From an uncultured Oscillospiraceae bacterium (GTDB taxonomy: Bacteria; Bacillota; Clostridia; Oscillospirales; Oscillospiraceae), in contig CAJTQP010000020.1 in assembly GCA_910578575.1 (NCBI GenBank), positions 1 to 36,213 on the forward strand: 36,213 nt of DNA, given 5' to 3'. Shown in pieces: positions 8,396 through 15,791 of the stretch. The notes under the pieces are model-generated. The model was not told the origin of the DNA. It was given only the letters and a program-made list of their open reading frames with translations, and did no database searches. The stretch's first letter is position 1. Every line of letters begins with the position of its first letter. Made by a program: the position numbers and the translations under genes.

Positions 8396-9163
8396 TCAAA
8401 TCCCCCCGAACCGGCGTTTGCGGCCCTGATAGGCCAGCAGGGCCTGGTCCAGGACCTCAGGGGTGAAGTCCGGCCAGAGCACGTCGGTGAAGTATAGTTC
8501 AGCGTATGCCGACTGCCAGGGCAGGAAGTTGGACAGCCGCAGCTCCCCACTGGGCCGGATGACCAGGTCCGGGTCCGGCAGGCCACGGGAGTCCAGGTAG
8601 CGGGCAAAGGCCTCCTCGTCCAGGGTCTCCGGGTCCTGGCGGCCTGCCTGGCAGTCCTTCCCCCAGGCCCGGATGGCCCGGAGGATCTCATCCCGCCCGC
8701 CGTAGTTGAGGCAGACGTTGATCTGGTATTTGGCCCCCGCCACCGCCTGCCCGGCGGACTGGGTCTCCAGACACAGCTCCCGCAGCTCCGGGGGCAGTGG
8801 GGCCAGGTCCCCGAAGAAATGGATACGAAATCCATCCCGTTCCATTTTTTCCAAAGCCTCCAGCAAATATTTCCGCAGAAGGCCCATAATGGCAGAGACC
8901 TCCTCCATGGGGCGTTTCCAGTTCTCCGTGGAGAAGGCGTACACCGTCAGGTAGGGGATGCCCAGGTCCCGGCAGCGGTAGGCGATGGTGCGGAAGGTCT
9001 CCGCCCCGGCGGCGTGGCCGGCGGTCCGGGGCAGGCCACGCTTTTGGGCCCAACGGCCGTTGCCGTCCATGATGATGCCGATGTGCTGGGGCAGGCGGTC
9101 CGGGTCCAGGGCCGTTGCCGCCACTGGGGCCGGGGCCGCCTTCTTTCTTTGAAACAGCGCCAT
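8396..9163 (-). CDS. uppS: Isoprenyl transferase (undecaprenyl diphosphate synthase)
   Basis: Cis-prenyltransferase that makes the C55 lipid carrier for peptidoglycan and other wall polymers, consuming the IPP produced by the MEP enzymes of this operon. The protein has 255 residues. It starts with a short basic/Ala-Pro leader, then HIGIIMDGNGRWAQKRG (about 27-43, catalytic Asp in MDGNGRW), YLTVYAFSTENWKRP (about 74-88) and the C-terminal IPP-binding RPSGELRLSNFL plus AYAELYFTDVLWPDF. The residue after the key Arg is Pro rather than the commoner Thr, a tolerated variant as far as I know. ATG at 9163 lies 7 bp after the frr stop, with no strong ribosome site of its own, so translational coupling to frr is likely. 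Confidence 0.96.
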   Translation of the reverse strand: MALFQRKKAAPAPVAATALDPDRLPQHIGIIMDGNGRWAQKRGLPRTAGHAAGAETFRTIAYRCRDLGIPYLTVYAFSTENWKRPMEEVSAIMGLLRKYLLEALEKMERDGFRIHFFGDLAPLPPELRELCLETQSAGQAVAGAKYQINVCLNYGGRDEILRAIRAWGKDCQAGRQDPETLDEEAFARYLDSRGLPDPDLVIRPSGELRLSNFLPWQSAYAELYFTDVLWPDFTPEVLDQALLAYQGRKRRFGGI

Positions 9164-9170
9164 AAGGGGA

Positions 9171-9725
9171 TCAGACGGCCATCAGCTCGGCCTCTTTCTG
9201 GGCCGTGAGCTCATCCAGCTCTTTGATGCGCTTGTCGGTGAGCTTTTGGATGTCCTCCTCCAGCTCCTCCTGGTCGTCCTCGGTGATCTCGGAGTCCTTC
9301 TTCATCTTCTTAAGTTTTTCCATGGCGTCCCGGCGGATGTTGCGGATGGCTACCTTGCCGGTCTCGCCGTATTTTTTCACCTGCTTGGTGAGCTCCTTCC
9401 GGCGCTCCTCGGTGAGCTGGGGGAAGGCCAGGCGGATGACCTTGCCGTCGTTCTGGGGGTTGATGCCCAACTCGGAGATCAACAGGGCCTTTTCAATGGC
9501 CTTGAGCAGGGTGGCGTCCCAGGGCTGGATCACCAGGGTGCGGGGGTCCGGAGTGGAGATGGAGGCCACCTGCTGCAAGGGGGTGGCGGTGCCGTAATAC
9601 TCCACGGTGATCTTGTCCAGCACGGCGGCGTTGGCCCGGCCGGCCCGGACGCTGGCGAAATCGCTTTTCACGGAGTCGATGGTCTTTTGCATCTTCGCGT
9701 CGTATTCCTGATAGATCTCATTCAT
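9171..9725 (-). CDS. frr: Ribosome recycling factor
   Basis: RRF splits post-termination ribosomes together with EF-G. The 184-residue length is typical. Recognisable blocks are the N-terminal three-helix-bundle strand (FASVRAGRANAAVLDKITVEYYG, about 24-46), TPLQQVASISTPDPRTLVIQPWD (about 48-70) and the C-terminal NIRRDAMEKLKK and DDQEELEEDIQKLTDKRIKELD segments. ATG at 9725 overlaps the stop of pyrH by four bases (ATGA), which indicates coupled translation. A GGAGGAA site sits just upstream inside pyrH. Confidence 0.97.
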   Translation of the reverse strand: MNEIYQEYDAKMQKTIDSVKSDFASVRAGRANAAVLDKITVEYYGTATPLQQVASISTPDPRTLVIQPWDATLLKAIEKALLISELGINPQNDGKVIRLAFPQLTEERRKELTKQVKKYGETGKVAIRNIRRDAMEKLKKMKKDSEITEDDQEELEEDIQKLTDKRIKELDELTAQKEAELMAV

Positions 9726-10453
9726 GATGGTTCCTCCTCAACAATGGTTCCGATCTGTTCCCCCAGCACCACCCGGCGGATGTTCTCCGGGTCGGCCAGG
9801 GCAAAGATCATAACTGGGATGTGATTTTCCAAGGCCAGGGACGTGGCGGGCAGGTCCATCACCTGCAAATGCCCCGCCAGCACCTGGTCGTAGCTGATGC
9901 GGTCGTATTTCACCGCCCTGGGGTCTTTCTTGGGGTCGGCGCTATAGACCCCGTCGATATTCTTGGCCAGCAGGATCATATCCGCGTGGATCTCCGCGGC
10001 CCGGAGCACGGCGGCGGTGTCGGTGGAGAAGTAGGGGTTGCCGGTGCCGCCGGCAAAGATCACCACCTGGCCCTCCTGCAAATAACGCTCCGCCGCGGCG
10101 TAGGAATAGGGCTGCGCAACGGGGCCCATGGGGAAGGAGGTGAGCACCTGGGCACCCTGGCCCTGCTGCTCCAGCACCTCCTGGACAGCCAGGCTATTGA
10201 TGATCGTGGCCAGCATCCCCATCTGGTCGGCGCGGCTGCGTTCCATTTTCCCGCCGCCGTCTTTGACGCCCCGCCAGATGTTGCCGCCTCCCACCACCAG
10301 GCCCACTTGGACCCCCAGCTCCACACAGGAGCGGATGGCCTGGCACACCTGCCGGATGAAGTCGAAGTCCAGGCCCCGTCCGGCCTGGCCTGCCAGGGCC
10401 TCGCCGCTGATTTTCAACAGGACCCGCTGATACTTTGGTTGTTCCATACCCAT
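9722..10453 (-). CDS. pyrH: UMP kinase
   Basis: Bacterial uridylate kinase of the amino-acid-kinase fold, converting UMP to UDP with ATP and allosterically controlled by GTP/UTP in its family. It has 243 residues. LLKISGEALAG (about 12-22) is the phosphate loop, VVGGGNIWRG (about 58-67) the next glycine loop, RADQMGMLATIINSLAVQE (about 80-98) the UMP-contact region, and GTGNPYFSTDTAAVLRAAE (about 137-155) the conserved acceptor loop. It is the first gene of the block ending in polC. The AT-rich stretch 10540-10600 upstream is the likely promoter region, but I could not fix a clear -35/-10 pair. The rpsB and tsf genes that often precede pyrH are absent here. Confidence 0.97.
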   Translation of the reverse strand: MGMEQPKYQRVLLKISGEALAGQAGRGLDFDFIRQVCQAIRSCVELGVQVGLVVGGGNIWRGVKDGGGKMERSRADQMGMLATIINSLAVQEVLEQQGQGAQVLTSFPMGPVAQPYSYAAAERYLQEGQVVIFAGGTGNPYFSTDTAAVLRAAEIHADMILLAKNIDGVYSADPKKDPRAVKYDRISYDQVLAGHLQVMDLPATSLALENHIPVMIFALADPENIRRVVLGEQIGTIVEEEPS

Positions 10454-10644
10454 ACCTCCCCGCGCCCTGGGCGCAGTTCCCCTTTCTCTCTGCCGCCGGG
10501 TCCGGCAAAAAAGCCAGGCACCGCACGGAAATGGTTCCCTTTATTTTAATATAAATTGTGCCGTTTGCATAGGGGTTTCTGAAAAGATTTTGGGAAAAAA
10601 ACGCCGGAATCCCCCGCTTTCTCTGGTCTTTGGGGGAAAAGCAA

Positions 10645-10679
10645 GGGGGCACTGCCCCAGATCACTGGAACAGTGCCCT
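10645..10679 (-). terminator. Possible terminator after the toxin-antitoxin pair
   Basis: GGGCACTG (10647-10654) pairs with CAGTGCCC (10671-10678), with a nested CCAG/CTGG inside the loop. Read on the minus strand it lies four bases after the antitoxin stop and is followed by CCTTGCTTTTC, a weak T-rich tail. It could end the toxin-antitoxin transcript and keep it separate from pyrH. Confidence 0.45.
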
Positions 10680-10682
10680 CTG

Positions 10683-10916
10683 TCATGCCGCACCTTGTGC
10701 GTATTCTACGATCGCAACCTCTGTCATAATACTATTCCTCACCGCATGGACAATCCGCTCCAGCTGTTTTGCCACCTCATCGCTGAAGGATGCCTCCCCA
10801 CATTGTTGGCACACCAGCGCCGGTACATTTTTCACGATCACCACGCAGGCACCCAGGTCAACAATAAATTTGGTCGTTTCCTCTCTGGTCTGCCCCTTAC
10901 AAAAGAAACATTTCAT
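10683..10916 (-). CDS. YgiT-type zinc-finger protein, probable antitoxin
   Basis: 77 residues from the start chosen at 10916, where ATG overlaps the stop of the upstream toxin gene (ATGA). An earlier ATG at 10955 is in frame but lies well inside that gene. The N-terminus has CFFC (residues 3-6) and CQQC (about 37-40), the two CxxC knuckles of the YgiT/MqsA N-terminal zinc finger. A short helical tail (VAKQLERIVHAVRNSI) follows instead of the helix-turn-helix domain of MqsA. Proteins of this short type usually follow a DUF4258 gene, as here. In the family the zinc finger binds and neutralises the toxin; repression of its own promoter is less certain because the DNA-binding domain is missing. 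Confidence 0.8.
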   Translation of the reverse strand: MKCFFCKGQTREETTKFIVDLGACVVIVKNVPALVCQQCGEASFSDEVAKQLERIVHAVRNSIMTEVAIVEYAQGAA

Positions 10917-11236
10917 CCTGTTACCTTCTTTCTTGTTTTCCAATCGCTTTCCCATTCATCGGGATCAGGCGCATAGGCCGTTATCATCCATACTTCCTGC
11001 TCCCCCCGCCCACAAACCACATGAAGATACCTTCCAGCACTGGTCATTCCCAGCAGAAGACAGCTAGGAAAGGGGTAATCCTCTGGATACTGTTCGATGA
11101 TTTCTCCCGTCTCTATCGCCTGGAGCACTTCATCCTGTGTTATGTTGCGAAGCATGAGCCGTTTCAATACGTGTGCCGTCCAACGAATGGCGCCACGTTT
11201 GCAGATGCTCCGCAGATCAGTGACAGATACACGCAT
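10913..11236 (-). CDS. DUF4258 domain protein, probable toxin of a type II module
   Basis: 107 residues. WTAHVLKRLMLRNITQDEVLQAI (about 19-41) with the His-x3-Arg start, GEIIEQYPEDYPFPSCLLLG (about 43-62) and the final HVVCGRGEQEVWMITAYAPDPDEW are the hallmarks of DUF4258, a small RelE/BrnT-like family often found as the toxic partner beside a YgiT zinc finger. The likely activity, mRNA cleavage or another RNA-directed attack, is an inference from fold relatives. ATG at 11236 follows AAGGAGGGAG. Toxin-first order and the four-base overlap with the antitoxin gene indicate one bicistronic unit. Base composition here is clearly less GC-rich than in the flanking genes, which fits acquisition by transfer. 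Confidence 0.78.
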   Translation of the reverse strand: MRVSVTDLRSICKRGAIRWTAHVLKRLMLRNITQDEVLQAIETGEIIEQYPEDYPFPSCLLLGMTSAGRYLHVVCGRGEQEVWMITAYAPDPDEWESDWKTRKKVTG

Positions 11237-11267
11237 AGGAGCTATCTCCCTCCTTGGTGATATTCAT

Positions 11268-11297
11268 AGTATACCATAAATAAGAACGAGAAAGCAA
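11268..11297 (-). promoter_or_regulatory. Predicted promoter of the DUF4258/YgiT pair
   Basis: On the minus strand, TTGCTT (11292-11297) and TATACT (11268-11273) are separated by 18 bp, about 30 bp before the toxin ATG. The surrounding sequence is AT-rich compared with the rest of the window. Confidence 0.5.
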
Positions 11298-11356
11298 CCA
11301 ATGTGGTCAGACAAAGCGCTGGTTCCTCTTTTGCCCATTTTTACTCCCCAAAGGTC

Positions 11357-11385
11357 TTGTCAAGGAGAATAGATTCGTGTATAAT
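11357..11385 (+). promoter_or_regulatory. Predicted promoter of the TetR gene
   Basis: TTGTCA (11357-11362), 17 bp, TATAAT (11380-11385), preceded by TGTG. The start of transcription would be near 11392, leaving a leader of about 47 nt before the GTG start codon at 11439. Confidence 0.65.
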
Positions 11386-11438
11386 CTTACTCTGCCGCGA
11401 GGTGGCAGAACTTCCACTTGGAAAGAAGGGATCGCTAC

Positions 11439-12044
11439 GTGGACGACACCAAGACCCGGATCATTTCCGCCACAATGAAAGCTGTGCGCCAACATGGCCT
11501 GGAGGGGATCCGGGTCCAGACCGTCAGTGAATTGGCAGGCATCTCTCCCGGTGCGCTATACCGCTACTTTGAGGGCAAGGACCAGTTGATCGTGGAATGC
11601 TTCACCTATGTGGACAAACAGGCAGCGGCCATTTTTGAACAGATAAGCTTCAACCCCCTGACCATGCTCACAGCCCCCATGGAAGCGGTCAAAAGCCTCT
11701 GGTTGCCCTATTTCCGCTTTTGGACGTCCCACCCGGACGAGACCGTTTTCTACCACCGCTTTCGGGACAGCAGCTTTTTCCCCAAATATGACAAGGACAG
11801 GGACGTGGCCTATTTCGATACCTTCATTGGCATGGTCCGCATATTCAAGAAGGTGTTTCCCAAACTAAACCAGATCAATCAGGACCTATTGTGGCTCCAC
11901 GTGCTCACCTCCACGGTGATGTACGCCAAATACGTGGTGGAGGGGGTTCTCCCCAACGACCAGGAGACGGAGGACGCCATTTTTCACTTGTTGACCACCG
12001 GACTGAGCGGCTACCTGAAGCCCAAGCGGTCCAAGAAACCGTAA
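11439..12044 (+). CDS. TetR/AcrR family transcriptional regulator
   Basis: About 201 residues from the GTG start at 11439, chosen because AAGAAGGG lies 8 bp upstream; an in-frame TTG at 11418 is less well placed. The N-terminal 50 residues form the TetR DNA-binding domain: RIISATMKAVRQHGLEGIRVQTVSELAGIS and PGALYRYFEGKDQLI contain the helix-turn-helix with the usual G-A-L-Y-x-Y-F recognition helix. The C-terminal ligand/dimer domain is rich in aromatics (LWLPYFRFWTSHPDETVFYHRF) and not assignable to a ligand. The gene has its own strong promoter and is followed 91 bp later by a diguanylate cyclase gene. Whether it controls that gene, itself or something elsewhere cannot be read from sequence. 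Confidence 0.88.
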   Translation: MDDTKTRIISATMKAVRQHGLEGIRVQTVSELAGISPGALYRYFEGKDQLIVECFTYVDKQAAAIFEQISFNPLTMLTAPMEAVKSLWLPYFRFWTSHPDETVFYHRFRDSSFFPKYDKDRDVAYFDTFIGMVRIFKKVFPKLNQINQDLLWLHVLTSTVMYAKYVVEGVLPNDQETEDAIFHLLTTGLSGYLKPKRSKKP

Positions 12045-12135
12045 CAGAACTGCCACTGCCAGCAGGTAGTTCGCAGCGCAGTAAATAAACATTTATTCTT
12101 TGATTCCTTGCATACGTTAGGAGGAGCGTGTCATC

Positions 12136-13065
12136 ATGGAAAAAATACTGATCGTGGACGACAGTGTCCTGCAGGCCACCCAATTAAAAAACATCCTGCA
12201 GGAGGAGTATGAGATCACCGTTGCCCATACGGCGGCGGAGGGTCTCCACCAGGCCAGCAACGGAAACTATTCCCTGATCCTGCTGGACGTGGTGATGCCG
12301 GAGATGGACGGGTTTACCCTGCTGAAAAAGTTGCAGGAGGAGATCATCACCCAAAGTGTCCCGGTGATTTTGATCACCAGCCTCTCCGACGTGGAAAACG
12401 AGCAGCGGGGGCTGGTTCTGGGGGCCGTGGATTACATCACCAAACCCTTCCACTCCCTCATCGTCAAGGCCAGGGTCAACACCCACATCAAGCTATATAA
12501 CTACCGCCGCCAGGTGGAGCAGCAGTCCATGACCGACCAGTTGACCGGGATCGCCAACCGGCGCAAATATGAGCAATACTGCGCGGCCAAGTGGCAGGAG
12601 GCCGCCCGGCTGCAACTCCCCTTTTCTATCTGTATGTTCGACATCGACCGCTTCAAGGTGTACAACGATACCTTCGGCCACCCGGCCGGGGACAAGGTGA
12701 TCGCCGCCGTGGCCAAAACCGCGGCCTCCCTGTTGCAGCGCAGCACCGATTTCCTGGCCCGCTACGGTGGGGAGGAATTTGTGGCGCTGATATTTGGCGA
12801 CCCCTCGGAAAAGATCTTTGCCCACTTGAAAAAGATCCGCCAGGCGGTGGAGGACCTCCACATTCCCCACGACCCCTCTGTGTCGGAATGGGTCACGGTC
12901 AGCGTGGGCGGGGTCACCGTCGTCCCCCAGGTGGGCAGCGACTATGATTTTTATTTGAAGGTGGCGGACACCATGCTCTATGACGCAAAAAAGCACGGTC
13001 GGAACCAGGTGGTCTGGGCGGACGAGCGCATGAAGCAGTTGTGGGAGAAAGGCGCCTCCCTTTGA
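12136..13065 (+). CDS. Response regulator with GGDEF diguanylate cyclase domain
   Basis: 309 residues. The receiver domain (1-120) has the acidic pair in ILIVDDS (about 4-10), the phospho-acceptor Asp in LILLDVVMPEMDG (about 51-63), Thr/Ser in ITSLSD and the Lys of ITKPF (about 101-105). The GGDEF domain (about 130-300) has the start LTGIANRR, FDIDRFKVYNDTFGHPAGD with the Mg-binding Asp and the substrate-contacting Asn/Asp, and an intact catalytic YGGEEF. An RSTD motif exactly five residues before GGEEF matches the RxxD inhibitory c-di-GMP site. It should therefore be an active, feedback-inhibited cyclase of the PleD/WspR arrangement. AGGAGG precedes the ATG. No histidine kinase is adjacent. 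A PilZ effector gene follows after 35 bp. Confidence 0.93.
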   Translation: MEKILIVDDSVLQATQLKNILQEEYEITVAHTAAEGLHQASNGNYSLILLDVVMPEMDGFTLLKKLQEEIITQSVPVILITSLSDVENEQRGLVLGAVDYITKPFHSLIVKARVNTHIKLYNYRRQVEQQSMTDQLTGIANRRKYEQYCAAKWQEAARLQLPFSICMFDIDRFKVYNDTFGHPAGDKVIAAVAKTAASLLQRSTDFLARYGGEEFVALIFGDPSEKIFAHLKKIRQAVEDLHIPHDPSVSEWVTVSVGGVTVVPQVGSDYDFYLKVADTMLYDAKKHGRNQVVWADERMKQLWEKGASL

Positions 13066-13100
13066 TTGCGGGGAGCAGCCTTTGAAACAGGAGGGATACC

Positions 13101-13790
13101 ATGGGATTCTTCAATTTATTTGGCAAAAAGACAAAGGAGCCCCAGCCCCAGGAGAGCGCCAGCGCTGGGGAGGAACTGGAAGCCTATTCCGGTATGCGGG
13201 TGGAGGTCACCACCTTTGAGGGGCAGCTCCTATTTGTGGCAAAATTGTTGGGCCTCCACGAGGACAAGGCCCAGCTGCACCTATATTCCGAGACCATCCT
13301 CCCCCAGGACAGCGAGCCCCTGCGGGTGCGGATTCGGGGATACAGTGACCATGAACGCAAAGCCGTCTATATGGAGGGCACCATCTCCCCCCTGCCCCAC
13401 AATGTTTGGGCGGTGGAGGAGCTGGTGCTTTGCAGGGTCGGGAACGACCGGGCCTTCTTCCGCCTGAGCACCAATCTCGACGCCACCGCCACCATGTTCA
13501 GCGGCTTGGAGGCAGGGGAAAAGCCCTGCAAGCTGCTGAATATCAGCGTAGGCGGGGCCAGCATCCGTTCCGAATGCAAATACCACATGGGGGATAAGTT
13601 CCTCTTAAAGGTCAAGCTGCTGGAGGACCGGCCCATCTCCGCCATATTCAGCCAGGTGGTGCGCATTATCGAAAAGGACGGCACCAGCTTTGACTATGGC
13701 TGCCAGTTCCTAGAGCTGACCGAGGAGGACCAGGAGAAAATCACCCAGAATATCTTCGCGGTCCAGCTCCAGACCAGGGCCCGAAGCTGA
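13101..13790 (+). CDS. PilZ domain protein, probable c-di-GMP effector
   Basis: 229 residues. The N-terminal half (about 25-105) is a beta-rich YcgR-N-like domain with YSGMRVEVTTFEGQLLFVAKL. The C-terminal half is a PilZ domain with the two c-di-GMP-binding signatures: RAFFR (RxxxR, about 117-121) and NISVGGASI (NxSxxG, about 149-157). The segment FDYGCQFLELTEEDQEKITQ near the end is the typical closing strand and helix. ATG at 13101 has CAGGAGGG upstream. It follows the diguanylate cyclase by 35 bp, so the cyclase and its likely receiver are made together. In related Firmicutes such proteins act on motility, secretion or surface polysaccharide; the target here is unknown. Confidence 0.88.
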   Translation: MGFFNLFGKKTKEPQPQESASAGEELEAYSGMRVEVTTFEGQLLFVAKLLGLHEDKAQLHLYSETILPQDSEPLRVRIRGYSDHERKAVYMEGTISPLPHNVWAVEELVLCRVGNDRAFFRLSTNLDATATMFSGLEAGEKPCKLLNISVGGASIRSECKYHMGDKFLLKVKLLEDRPISAIFSQVVRIIEKDGTSFDYGCQFLELTEEDQEKITQNIFAVQLQTRARS

Positions 13791-13810
13791 AGTCTCGCCC
13801 GCTGGCTGTC

Positions 13811-13839
13811 TTGCAATCCCAGGCGAAGTCTGCTAGACT
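13811..13839 (+). promoter_or_regulatory. Predicted promoter of the SLH-znuACB operon
   Basis: TTGCAA (13811-13816), 17 bp, TAGACT (13834-13839), with TGC directly before the -10 giving an extended -10. Transcription would start near 13846, 22 bp before the SLH start codon. I see no recognisable zinc-regulator (Zur/AdcR) operator around it. Confidence 0.6.
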
Positions 13840-13867
13840 AAGAAAAAATAGAAAGGATACCTATTTT

Positions 13868-14848
13868 ATGAAAAAGCTTTGTCTCTCTCTCTTCTTGGTC
13901 CTGACCCTGAGCCTGGGTCTGGCCACCCCGGCCCTGGCCGCCGGGTATTATCAAAGCCTTTCCCTCCCCGTCCTGGACCGCTACGCCGTCTCCTTTGAGG
14001 CGGCCCATGTGGAGCGGAAAACAGTACAGTCCGCTTTCTTGGGCGCGGATGACATTCTGGAGCCCTACGAAAGCGTCACCGTGAACCTGGTGCAGCTGCG
14101 CCCCGGCAGCCGGGTGACCGTCCCCAAGGGCATCCAGGAGGATGGCCGTATCGGCGTCCCCGGCGGGCCCGGACGCATGGTAGACGATGGGCATTACATC
14201 ACTTACTACATGGGTGCTGTCATGCCCTACCTCTTCCAGGGTAAGGCCGAGGACTCCTTCCAGCGCAACAACCTGATCGTCTTCTATCATAACAACGAAG
14301 CATACTATGTGGTGATGGGGCCCAACGTGGGCTCCGCCGGTTTCACCGACGTGGCCGACAGCGATTACTTCGCTCAGCCGGTGCAGTGGGCCGTCACCAA
14401 GGGGGTCACCAACGGCACCGGCAACCTGACCTTCAGCCCCGCCACCCCCTGCACCATGGCCCACATCATCACCTTCCTCCACCGGGCCCAGGGCTCCCCG
14501 GCGCCCACTGGGGGGAACCCCTTCTCTGACGTTACCACCCAGGATTATTTCTACAACCCCGCCCGCTGGGCGGCGCAGCAGGGCCTGGTGGAGGGCAGCG
14601 CCTTCCGTGGGGACACGGGCTGCACCCGTGCCAACGTGGTGACGTATCTGTGGAAGTTGGCGGGCAGTCCCGCCGCCAGCGGTTCTGCCTTCACCGACGT
14701 GCCCGCCTCCTCCCAGCTGGGCCAGGCCGTAGCCTGGGCCGCCGCCCAGGGCATCGCCACAGGTACCTCCGTCACCACCTTCTCCCCTGACAAGGTCTGC
14801 ACCCGTGGGGAGATCGTCACCTTCCTCTACCGCGCCTATGGGAAGTAA
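13868..14848 (+). CDS. Secreted SLH-domain surface protein
   Basis: 326 residues from ATG at 13868, with GAAAGGAT upstream; the frame is open further 5' but the signal peptide fixes this start. Residues 1-25 are a Sec signal peptide (basic MKK, hydrophobic core, cleavage after ALA). A unique domain of about 130 residues, ending NNEAYYVVMGPN, resembles nothing I can name. Three S-layer-homology units follow (starting about GFTDVADSDYFAQ, FSDVTTQDYFYNP and FTDVPASSQLGQ), which in this group anchor proteins to pyruvylated wall polymer. Its last 11 bases overlap the zinc-binding lipoprotein gene, so expression is coupled with zinc uptake. A role in metal capture at the envelope is inferred only from this position. 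Confidence 0.88.
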   Translation: MKKLCLSLFLVLTLSLGLATPALAAGYYQSLSLPVLDRYAVSFEAAHVERKTVQSAFLGADDILEPYESVTVNLVQLRPGSRVTVPKGIQEDGRIGVPGGPGRMVDDGHYITYYMGAVMPYLFQGKAEDSFQRNNLIVFYHNNEAYYVVMGPNVGSAGFTDVADSDYFAQPVQWAVTKGVTNGTGNLTFSPATPCTMAHIITFLHRAQGSPAPTGGNPFSDVTTQDYFYNPARWAAQQGLVEGSAFRGDTGCTRANVVTYLWKLAGSPAASGSAFTDVPASSQLGQAVAWAAAQGIATGTSVTTFSPDKVCTRGEIVTFLYRAYGK

Positions 14849-15791
14849 ACGGCTTCTCCCTCTGTTGGCTCTGCTGGTGCTGCTCAGCGCCTGTAGCCCC
14901 GCTGCACCTGCCCAGGAGACGGTGGGCCCAGAGCCGGAATTGACCCTGGCGGCCACCACCTATCCGGTGTACCTCTTTGCCTGCCAGGTGGCGGGGGATG
15001 TCCCTGACCTGCGCATCACCCTGGTGGTGAACCAGCAGCTCAGCTGTATGCACGACTACAGCCTCTCCATCACCGACATGAAGGTGCTGGAGAAGGCGGA
15101 CGCCATCCTCCTCAACGGCGCGGGCCTGGAGGAAGCCATGGAGGCCGCTCTGGAGGCTGCGGGGCGGCCCCAGATCGACTGTGCGGCAGGCATCGACCTA
15201 CTCTGTGGGGCGGCCCACCACCACGATCATTCCCACGAAGACGGGGAACCGGAAGAAGAGGAAGAACCGGACCCCCACATCTGGCTGGACCCCCGGCGGG
15301 CCTGCCAGATGCTGGACAATCTGGCCCAGGCCCTGGGGGCGCTGGACCCGGCCCACGCCGCACGATTCACCGCCAACGCCCAGGCCGCCCAGGAGGAGAT
15401 CTTGGAGAGCTATGGGCAGTGGAAACAACAGCTTGCCGCCCTCTCCCCTCGGTCCCTCATCACCTTCCACGACGGTTTCGCCTACTTTGCCGAAGCCTTT
15501 GATCTGACCATCCTGGAGGCCATTGAGGAGGAGTCCGGCAGCGAGGCCTCCGCCCAGGAGGTGAAGGAGATCTTGGCCCTGTTGGAGGAACACCACCTCC
15601 CCGCCATCTTCACCGAGGTCAACGGCGCCACCGCCACCGCCCAGCTCATCGGGCGGGAGGCCGGGGTAAGGGTGGCCCCCCTGGATCTGCTCATGAGCAG
15701 CCGGGAGAGCCCCCTAGCGGGGACCGACCTCTACCTCTCCGTCCTTGCCGCCAACGTCAGCACCATTCAGGAGGCCTATTCATGCGCATAG
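14838..15791 (+). CDS. znuA: Zinc ABC transporter substrate-binding lipoprotein
   Basis: 317 residues from ATG at 14838, which overlaps the SLH gene. A lipobox LSAC places the lipidated Cys at residue 19. The cluster A-I solute-binding fold is shown by TTYPVYLFACQVAGD, the metal-ligand His in CMHDYSLSITDMKVLEKAD and LLNGAGLE, a His/Asp/Glu-rich flexible loop (HHHDHSHED plus a run of Glu, about 130-150) directly before PDPHIWLDP, then ITFHDGFAYFAEAF and the final FTEVN. The His-rich loop favours zinc over manganese. It is followed by the ATPase and permease genes in tight overlap. Substrate choice is inferred from the loop; direct proof would need binding data. Confidence 0.92.
   Translation: MGSKRLLPLLALLVLLSACSPAAPAQETVGPEPELTLAATTYPVYLFACQVAGDVPDLRITLVVNQQLSCMHDYSLSITDMKVLEKADAILLNGAGLEEAMEAALEAAGRPQIDCAAGIDLLCGAAHHHDHSHEDGEPEEEEEPDPHIWLDPRRACQMLDNLAQALGALDPAHAARFTANAQAAQEEILESYGQWKQQLAALSPRSLITFHDGFAYFAEAFDLTILEAIEEESGSEASAQEVKEILALLEEHHLPAIFTEVNGATATAQLIGREAGVRVAPLDLLMSSRESPLAGTDLYLSVLAANVSTIQEAYSCA

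Noticed and set aside
8396..9163. Pro in place of Thr in the UppS RPSGE motif as a loss of function
   Set aside because: The catalytic Arg and the Ser-Gly-Glu that follow are intact, and I recall similar variants in active family members.
13791..13867. Zur/AdcR operator before the SLH-zinc operon
   Set aside because: No dyad of the expected type could be found around the promoter.
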